Shown here piece by piece: positions 58,937-64,000 of a stretch of 64,000 nt of DNA. The DNA is taken from NCBI RefSeq assembly GCF_037040815.1, contig NZ_CP146232.1, forward strand, positions 2,722,501 through 2,786,500, read 5' to 3'. Made by a program: the position numbers and the translations under genes. Below the pieces are notes generated by a model, which did no database searches, was not told the DNA's origin, and saw only the letters and a list, made by a program, of their open reading frames with translations. Source of the stretch: Pararoseomonas sp. SCSIO 73927. GTDB lineage: Bacteria; Pseudomonadota; Alphaproteobacteria; Acetobacterales; Acetobacteraceae. Position 1 is the stretch's first letter; each line of letters begins with the position of its first letter.

Positions 58937-60496
58937 ATGGTTCAGGTTCTGGACTGCACGTTTCGCGACGGAGGGTACTACACGTCGTGGGACTTCGACC
59001 CCGGCCTGGTGAACACCTATCTGAACAGCGTCTCGCGCCTGCCGATCGACCATGTCGAGGTGGGCTACGTGAACGACCGCCTGCCCGGCTACTACGGCGA
59101 GTACTTCTTCCTGACGGCCGACAAGCTGACGGCGCTGAAGGCGCGGCTGCGGCCGGACCAGAAGCTGCTGGTGATGATCGACGCCAAGGCGGTGGAGCCG
59201 GAGCGGGTGCCGGCGCTGTTCGGCCCGCTGGCGGACATCCTCGACATGGTGCGGATCGCCTGCGCCCCCTCGCAGCTGCCCCACGGCCTGTCGCTCGCGC
59301 GGGAGCTGAAGAAGCTCGGGCTGCAGGTCGGCTTCAACGTGATGTACCTGTCCACCTTCAAGGACAACCTCGACCACATCCGCCTGGCGATCGAGAGCCC
59401 GGACGCCTACGACGCGCTCTCCCTCGTGGACTCCTACGGCGGCGTGACACCGGGTGAGGTGACGCGGCTCTTCAAGGAGCTGCGGGCGCGGATGCCGGAC
59501 TTCACCATCGGCTTCCACGGGCACGACAACATGTGCCTCGCCTTCGCCAACACCCTGGCCGCGATCGAGGCCGGGGCGGACGTGGTGGACGGCACCTTCA
59601 CCGGCATGGGCCGCGGCGCGGGCAATGCCCGCACGGAGACGGTGTTGATCCAGCTGGCCCGGGAAGGGCTGAACGCCCCCCTGGACCACCAGGCGCTGTC
59701 CGCCGTGGTCGCGCCCTTCGAGGTGATGCAGCGCGAGCAGGGCTGGGGCACGAACCTGCCCTACATGATCTCCGGCGCGAACAACCTGCCGCAGAAGGAC
59801 GTGATGGATTGGCTGGCGAAGAACCGCTACTCCGTCATGTCCATCGTCCAGGCGCTGCAGCGCCAGGGCGGGCAGGAGGTGGACCGGACCGTCTTCCCGG
59901 ATGTCGCCACCCTCGGCATGAAGGCCGGGGACGTGCTGCTGGTGGGCGGCGGCCCCTCCGTGAAGCGCCACGCGGATGCGATCGCGCGGCTGGTCTCGCA
60001 GCATGACCCGGCGGTGATCTTCTCCTCCGCCCGGCACCTCGACCTCGCCTCGCGGATCGGCGGGCGGCAGCTCCTCTGCCTGCCCGGGCACGACGCCTTC
60101 CGCGCGCCGCCGGAGGCGCTGGAGCGCGTGGCGGCCGTGGTGATCCCCGCCCCGCCGCGCGTGCCGGGCTGCCTGCCGGAAGGGCTGGCGCTGCACGTGG
60201 TGCAGGCCCAGTCCTACGACACGGATGAGGGGCATTTCGGCCCCGTCTCGGACAACTCGCCGCTGGCGCTGGCGCTGGGCACCGCGCTCGGGCTCGGGGC
60301 GAAGCGCTGCTTCCTCGTCGGCTTCGACGGCTACGACACGGCCTCCGCGGCCGAGCAGGAGCTCTCCCGCGAGGTGCAGGCCGTGCTCGACTCCTTCGCG
60401 GCGCATCCGGCGGGGGTGGCGCTCTCCAGCCTCACCCCCACGCGCTACCGGGTGAGGCAGGGATCCATCCACGGGCTGATCGCGGAAGTCGCCTGA
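58937..60496 (+). CDS. HMGL-like aldolase fused to a DUF115/MptE-like domain
   Basis: A 519-aa protein. Residues 1-280 are a DRE-TIM metallolyase/aldolase: VQVLDCTFRDGGYYTSWDFD supplies the first metal ligand, and GFHGHDNMCLAFANTLAAIE the HxH pair. Residues 300-519 resemble the DUF115/6-hydroxymethylpterin pyrophosphokinase-like domain found in sugar-modification clusters (VLLVGGGPSVKRHADAIARL; NSPLALALGTALGLGAKRCF). The next genes are a HAD phosphatase and a CMP-sugar synthetase, so aldol formation of an acidic sugar from a keto acid is plausible. The ATG at 58937 follows GGGAAGGATCGG. The exact reaction is unknown. Confidence 0.8.
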   Translation: MVQVLDCTFRDGGYYTSWDFDPGLVNTYLNSVSRLPIDHVEVGYVNDRLPGYYGEYFFLTADKLTALKARLRPDQKLLVMIDAKAVEPERVPALFGPLADILDMVRIACAPSQLPHGLSLARELKKLGLQVGFNVMYLSTFKDNLDHIRLAIESPDAYDALSLVDSYGGVTPGEVTRLFKELRARMPDFTIGFHGHDNMCLAFANTLAAIEAGADVVDGTFTGMGRGAGNARTETVLIQLAREGLNAPLDHQALSAVVAPFEVMQREQGWGTNLPYMISGANNLPQKDVMDWLAKNRYSVMSIVQALQRQGGQEVDRTVFPDVATLGMKAGDVLLVGGGPSVKRHADAIARLVSQHDPAVIFSSARHLDLASRIGGRQLLCLPGHDAFRAPPEALERVAAVVIPAPPRVPGCLPEGLALHVVQAQSYDTDEGHFGPVSDNSPLALALGTALGLGAKRCFLVGFDGYDTASAAEQELSREVQAVLDSFAAHPAGVALSSLTPTRYRVRQGSIHGLIAEVA

Positions 60497-60512
60497 CGCC
60501 CGAGGGAGACCC

Positions 60513-61199
60513 GTGGCCGTGAAGCAACCCGCCGCCGTCGTCTTCGACTGCGACGGCGTCCTCCTCGTCTCCAACACGCTGAAGGCGGCGGTGTTCCGGG
60601 AGGCGCTGGGGGAGCACGGCTTCCACCCCGAGGACATCGCCCGCTTCTCCCGCTATCAGGTCGCGAATTTCGGCACCTCCCGCTACCGGCTGTTCGAGGC
60701 CTTCCTGGGGTGGGAGGACCTGAAGAGCCGCCCGGAGTCGGCCGACCGGGACGCCCTGGTGGGCTCCTACGCCCGGCTGCTGCGCGGGCGCTACGCGCGC
60801 TGCGCCTCCACCCCCGGCATGCGCGGCGTGCTGGACGGGCTGACGACGCGGGGCATCCCGCTCTTCGTCGTCTCCGGCTCCGACGAGGCGGAGCTGCGGG
60901 ATGTCTTCGCGGAGCGGGGGCTGGCCGGGCTGTTCCGCTCCATCCACGGCTCCCCGGCCACCAAGACGGAGAACCTGCACCTCGTCGCGCGGGAAATGGG
61001 GCGGGAGCCGCCGCTGGGCAACGTCTGGTTCATCGGCGACGCGGAGGCGGACCTGAAGGCCGCCGATGCCGTGGGCGCGCGCTTCGCCTATGCCGACCAC
61101 TTCTCCACCGCCAAGCCGCGGATGCGGGCCCTGGCCGCGGAGCGCGGCTTCCCCGTGATCCGGGACCTGCGCGGCCTGCCCGCGCTTCTCGACGCCTGA
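60513..61199 (+). CDS. HAD-superfamily phosphatase
   Basis: A 228-aa phosphohydrolase: AVVFDCDGVLLVSNTLKAAV with the Asp nucleophile, FVVSGSDEAELRDVFAERGL for motif II, and NVWFIGDAEADLKAADAVGA for the metal-binding acids. Between the aldolase fusion and the CMP-sugar synthetase it takes the place of the phosphatase in Kdo or sialic acid routes (KdsC-like step). That role is inferred from context. The GTG start follows GAGGGAGAC. Confidence 0.85.
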   Translation: MAVKQPAAVVFDCDGVLLVSNTLKAAVFREALGEHGFHPEDIARFSRYQVANFGTSRYRLFEAFLGWEDLKSRPESADRDALVGSYARLLRGRYARCASTPGMRGVLDGLTTRGIPLFVVSGSDEAELRDVFAERGLAGLFRSIHGSPATKTENLHLVAREMGREPPLGNVWFIGDAEADLKAADAVGARFAYADHFSTAKPRMRALAAERGFPVIRDLRGLPALLDA

Positions 61200-61210
61200 A
61201 CAGGGAATCC

Positions 61211-61909
61211 ATGCCCGTCACTGCCTTCCTTCCCTGCCGCGCCGGCAGCCAGCGCGTGCCGCACAAGAACACGCGCCCCTTCGCCGACCGGAAGGACGGG
61301 CTGCTCGGCATCAAGCTGGCCCAGCTGCTGAACTGCGACGCGATCGATACCGTCCTCCTCTCGACCAACGATCCGGAGGTGGAGGCGATCGCGGCCCCGG
61401 TGGTGGCGCGCGCGGGTGGCAAGCTGCGGATGGACCGGCGGCCGGACCACCTCTGCTCCTCCGCCACCAGCACGGACGAGGTGATCGCCTATCTCCCCTC
61501 CGTCATCCCGGAGGGCGACGTGCTCTGGACCCATGTGACGAGCCCGTTCTTCGGCGCGGCGGACTACGCGGCCGCCATCGACGCCTACCGCGCCGCGCGG
61601 GCGGCGGGCACGCATGACAGCCTGATGGGCGTGACGGAGCTGCGGACCTTCATCTGGGACGCGAAGGGCTCCGTGAACTACGACCGCACGGCGGAGAAAT
61701 GGCCGCGCACGCAGACGCTGGCGCCGCTCTACGAGGTGAACAGCGCGATCTTCATCGCCGACGCCGAGACCTACCGCGCGCGCGGCGACCGCATCGGCGC
61801 CGCGCCGCTGCTGCACATCATCCCGAAGGACAGGACCGTGGACGTGGACTGGGAGGAAGACTTCGCGATCGCCGCCGAGCTGTGGCGGCTGCGGGGCGGG
61901 GAGGGTTAG
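61211..61909 (+). CDS. CMP-sugar (acylneuraminate/Kdo-type) cytidylyltransferase
   Basis: A 232-aa enzyme activating an acidic sugar with CTP. The nucleotide motif is AFLPCRAGSQRVPHKNTRPF (R-x-GS-x5-KN). The substrate region includes WTHVTSPFFGAADY and YEVNSAIFIA. The metal-binding acids are in TVDVDWEEDFAIA. It is more like NeuA-type than KdsB-type by eye. It sits 11 bp after the phosphatase gene. The sugar it activates is not known; no NeuB homologue is present here, the aldolase fusion being the only candidate synthase. Confidence 0.88.
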   Translation: MPVTAFLPCRAGSQRVPHKNTRPFADRKDGLLGIKLAQLLNCDAIDTVLLSTNDPEVEAIAAPVVARAGGKLRMDRRPDHLCSSATSTDEVIAYLPSVIPEGDVLWTHVTSPFFGAADYAAAIDAYRAARAAGTHDSLMGVTELRTFIWDAKGSVNYDRTAEKWPRTQTLAPLYEVNSAIFIADAETYRARGDRIGAAPLLHIIPKDRTVDVDWEEDFAIAAELWRLRGGEG

Positions 61910-61913
61910 CACC

Positions 61914-62660
61914 ATGGCCTATATCTTCGTGTGCACGCCCACCTCGGGCACCGCCTCCATGCTGCGCATCCTCCAGGCGATCGGGGGCAAGGCCCTGAAG
62001 CTGCGGGCGGCGAACGGCCCGGCCTCGCTGGAGCCGCGCGACGGTGCAACCTATCTGAATGCGGCGGAGCCGAACCTCCTCTACTGGTTCCGCGGCCCGC
62101 GGCACTGGGACACGGCGCTGGACGTCTCGGCCTTCAAGGTCATCGCCCACTCCCGCGATCCCCGGGACCTGGCGTGCAACCAGTACTGGTGGGCCCTGCA
62201 GCACCCCAACACGCACGACGCGCCGGAGGTGGCGGAAGCCAAGCGCCGCAAGGTGGAGGAGGAGGGGATCGATCGCTACGTGATGGGCCGCAACAACGTG
62301 GGCAGCTACAACATGCTGCGCGGGCTGTCGGACGGGCCCAACGGCGATCAGGTCACCTGGACCTCCTACAACCAGCTCTGCTGCGCCTTCGACTACATGA
62401 TGGACAATCTCTGCCAAGCCTTCGGGCGCGCGCCGTCGGAGGTGGCGGAGGCCCTGCGGATGGAGCGGCCGGAGAACCTGTTCAACAACCCGGACTGGGT
62501 GAAGGTGGGCGGCACCTGGAAGGGATCGGACGTGATGCCCGGCCGCTTCCGCCACGACCTGAAGCCGGAGACGGCGCAGGCGCTGACGGCGAAGCTGGCG
62601 CCGGAGCTGACGTTCTGCGCGCGGCGCGACGCGCCCTTCATGGGGCACCACTATCTCTGA
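61914..62660 (+). CDS. Sulfotransferase-family protein
   Basis: A 248-aa enzyme with the PAPS signatures: the 5'-phosphosulfate loop at the N-terminus (YIFVCTPTSGTASMLRILQA) and the 3'-phosphate site VIAHSRDPRDLACNQYWW. The C-terminal GGTWKGSDVMPGRFRHDLKP resembles the usual KxGxxGxWK region. It would sulfate a sugar of the encoded polysaccharide. It starts 4 bp after the CMP-sugar synthetase stop. Confidence 0.82.
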   Translation: MAYIFVCTPTSGTASMLRILQAIGGKALKLRAANGPASLEPRDGATYLNAAEPNLLYWFRGPRHWDTALDVSAFKVIAHSRDPRDLACNQYWWALQHPNTHDAPEVAEAKRRKVEEEGIDRYVMGRNNVGSYNMLRGLSDGPNGDQVTWTSYNQLCCAFDYMMDNLCQAFGRAPSEVAEALRMERPENLFNNPDWVKVGGTWKGSDVMPGRFRHDLKPETAQALTAKLAPELTFCARRDAPFMGHHYL

Positions 62661-62710
62661 CCCGCGCGGGTCGGGATGAGAGAGGAGGCTGGCCCCAGGG
62701 GCCGGGACGG

Positions 62711-63682
62711 ATGATGGCTCAGCGACCCGACGAACTACCCGATGAGCGTCCCGGGCGCGCCGCGGGCGAGCCGCGGCGGATCGCCGTTCTCCTCCGCTCC
62801 CACCTGAAGGGATCGGCCAAGGCGATGGAGCTGGCGGCCCAGCTCTCCGCCGTGCCGGAGTGGGACGTGTACTTCGCCGCGGACGAGACGAACGGAGAGC
62901 TGGACGTCTCGCCCTACCGCAAGGTGCCGCACTCCGTGGACGCCTGCCGCGCCATCGGCCTCCTCATGGACCGGCCGCGCGCCATGGCCTACCTCGGCGA
63001 CTACCCGTTCTACGCCACCTTCCCCGCGATCCCCGACTACGACTTCTACCTGATGATCGAGTACGACGTGGGGCTTGCGGAGAAGGGGGGCGACTACTTC
63101 CACCGGCTGGCGGCGGCGCTGCGCTCCCCGGAGATGGCCGACCTCGACCTCGTCGGGACGAACCACCGCCGCCTGGCGCCGGGCCGCGACCCGCGGCCGC
63201 ACCGCTTCGCGCAGGCCTGGAAGAGCATCTTCCCGATCATCGGCCTCTCGCGCCGTGCGATCAGGCACCTCTACGCGGAGCGGCTGCGCGAGGTGACGCA
63301 GCCGCCGCTGAGCGACGGGTCGCAGAACGTCTACTGCGAGTACTTCGTCCCCTCCGCCATGGAGGCGGCGGGCCGCTTCCGCTGCCTGCCGCTGAACGAG
63401 GTGGTGCCGGGCAGCGTGGACAAGGTCTCCTTCAACACGCGGGAGAGCCGCGTGCTCCACCACGAGGGGCGGCTGCCCATCGCCTCCGCGCTGCTGCACC
63501 CCGTGCTCGACTTCCCGCAATACGCCCGCAAGACCGCGCACATCGCGATCAAGACCGGGCGCATCCCCGCCTTCCGCGAGGACCTCGACTATTTCCGGCG
63601 CTATGGCTACGACGCCGCCGTGCTGGCGGAGACCGAGGCCAGGCTGGACCAAGCCGAGGCGCGGGCGACGAAGGCCGCCTGA
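62711..63682 (+). CDS. Polysaccharide-cluster protein, possible glycosyltransferase
   Basis: A 323-aa protein not assigned to a family. It opens IAVLLRSHLKGSAKAMELAA and includes FPAIPDYDFYLMIEYDVGLA, where EYDV could be a DxD-like metal motif of a GT-A enzyme. A later NTRESRVLHHEGRLPIASAL and a charged C-terminal helix (LAETEARLDQAEARATKAA) follow. No signal peptide or membrane segment. Its position between the sulfotransferase and UDP-galactopyranose mutase genes supports a glycan role. Two adjacent ATG codons (62711, 62714) could start it. Confidence 0.65.
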   Translation: MMAQRPDELPDERPGRAAGEPRRIAVLLRSHLKGSAKAMELAAQLSAVPEWDVYFAADETNGELDVSPYRKVPHSVDACRAIGLLMDRPRAMAYLGDYPFYATFPAIPDYDFYLMIEYDVGLAEKGGDYFHRLAAALRSPEMADLDLVGTNHRRLAPGRDPRPHRFAQAWKSIFPIIGLSRRAIRHLYAERLREVTQPPLSDGSQNVYCEYFVPSAMEAAGRFRCLPLNEVVPGSVDKVSFNTRESRVLHHEGRLPIASALLHPVLDFPQYARKTAHIAIKTGRIPAFREDLDYFRRYGYDAAVLAETEARLDQAEARATKAA

Positions 63683-63722
63683 GGCGGCCCGCGCCCGATC
63701 CGGCATCAAGGAGACAGAGACA

Positions 63723-64000
63723 ATGGCGGCAGAGACCGCGCTGATCGTGGGCGCCGGCTTCGCCGGTGCCGTCTACGGGCGCACCCTGGCGGAGGCGGGC
63801 TGGACGGTTCGCGTGATCGACCGCCGGACGCACATCGCCGGCAACGCCTATGACGAAGTGGATGGCAACGGCATGCGGGTGCACCGCTACGGCCCCCACC
63901 TGTTCCACACGAACAACGACGCCGTGGTGGAGTGGATCCGGCAGTTTGGGGAGTTCGTGCCCTACGAGCACCGGGTGCGCGCCCTGCTGCCGGACGGGCG
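63723..64000 (+). CDS. glf: UDP-galactopyranose mutase, partial
   Basis: The first 92 residues of a flavoenzyme that converts UDP-galactopyranose to UDP-galactofuranose. FAD motif ALIVGAGFAGAVYGRTLAEA is followed by RRTHIAGNAYDEVDGNGMRV and HRYGPHLFHTNNDAVVEWIR, the Glf signature. It runs off the window end. Galactofuranose would thus be part of the surface polysaccharide. Confidence 0.95.
   Translation, partial: MAAETALIVGAGFAGAVYGRTLAEAGWTVRVIDRRTHIAGNAYDEVDGNGMRVHRYGPHLFHTNNDAVVEWIRQFGEFVPYEHRVRALLPDG

Overview
The window is GC-rich DNA, clearly above 65% G+C over most of its length, from an alphaproteobacterium. Two tripartite-tricarboxylate-type binding proteins, FolD and formate-tetrahydrofolate ligase, aromatic-ring catabolism and the general gene style suggest Acetobacteraceae (Roseomonas-like). 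That placement is inference; no rRNA is present.

Layout. (1) 1-1536: a divergent FadR-type GntR regulator (cut by the window edge) and a solute-binding protein share an intergenic region with a near-palindromic operator. (2) About 1.7-12.8 kb: a Tn7-like transposon. Its core is an overlapping + strand operon: TnsA-type nuclease, a second TnsA-like protein with a degenerate active site, a 77-aa protein that resembles the N-terminus of the following transposase, TnsB, TnsC and TniQ/TnsD. Behind the core lies a probable cargo pair, a HipA-like kinase and a DUF3037 protein, separated from tniQ by an IS630-family insertion. A pair of 19-bp repeats ending at 12801 is the best candidate for the distal transposon end. 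(3) 13-24.4 kb: chromosomal housekeeping genes, including hflX, a haloacid dehalogenase, htpX, an SdhAF4/DUF1674 microgene, an SGNH hydrolase, a GT4 glycosyltransferase, an RsmB-type methyltransferase, an EamA transporter, folD and a YggT protein. (4) 24.49-36.65 kb: a 12.2-kb integrative element in tRNA-Ala(CGC), bounded by a 19-bp att repeat. It encodes integrase, an AlpA-like protein, a lambda-like head and packaging set (terminase small and large subunits, portal, protease-capsid fusion, gpW-like joiner, decoration protein) and a VapE primase-helicase, but no tail or lysis genes. This is the layout of a capsid-forming phage satellite (cf-PICI) rather than a complete prophage. (5) 36.8-58.7 kb: metabolic genes, including 3-hydroxybenzoate 6-monooxygenase divergent from gentisate 1,2-dioxygenase, a second binding protein, fhs, an amidohydrolase, an aldo/keto reductase, a GH15 enzyme, two transglutaminase-like proteins, an N-formylglutamate amidohydrolase-like protein, an AraC regulator and a three-component Rieske oxygenase lacking its reductase. 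(6) 58.9 kb to the end: a surface-polysaccharide cluster with an aldolase/DUF115-like fusion, a HAD phosphatase, a CMP-sugar cytidylyltransferase, a sulfotransferase, an unrecognised protein and UDP-galactopyranose mutase (cut by the edge).

How they fit together. The aromatic genes appear to converge on gentisate: 3-hydroxybenzoate is hydroxylated to it, and the Rieske oxygenase belongs to a family that includes salicylate 5-hydroxylases. FolD and Fhs handle C1-folate units. The two mobile elements carry most of the unusual content: an extended TnsA/TnsB-related gene set in the Tn7-like core, and a self-capsid-encoding satellite with a dense array of GGTTAC repeats beside its primase gene.
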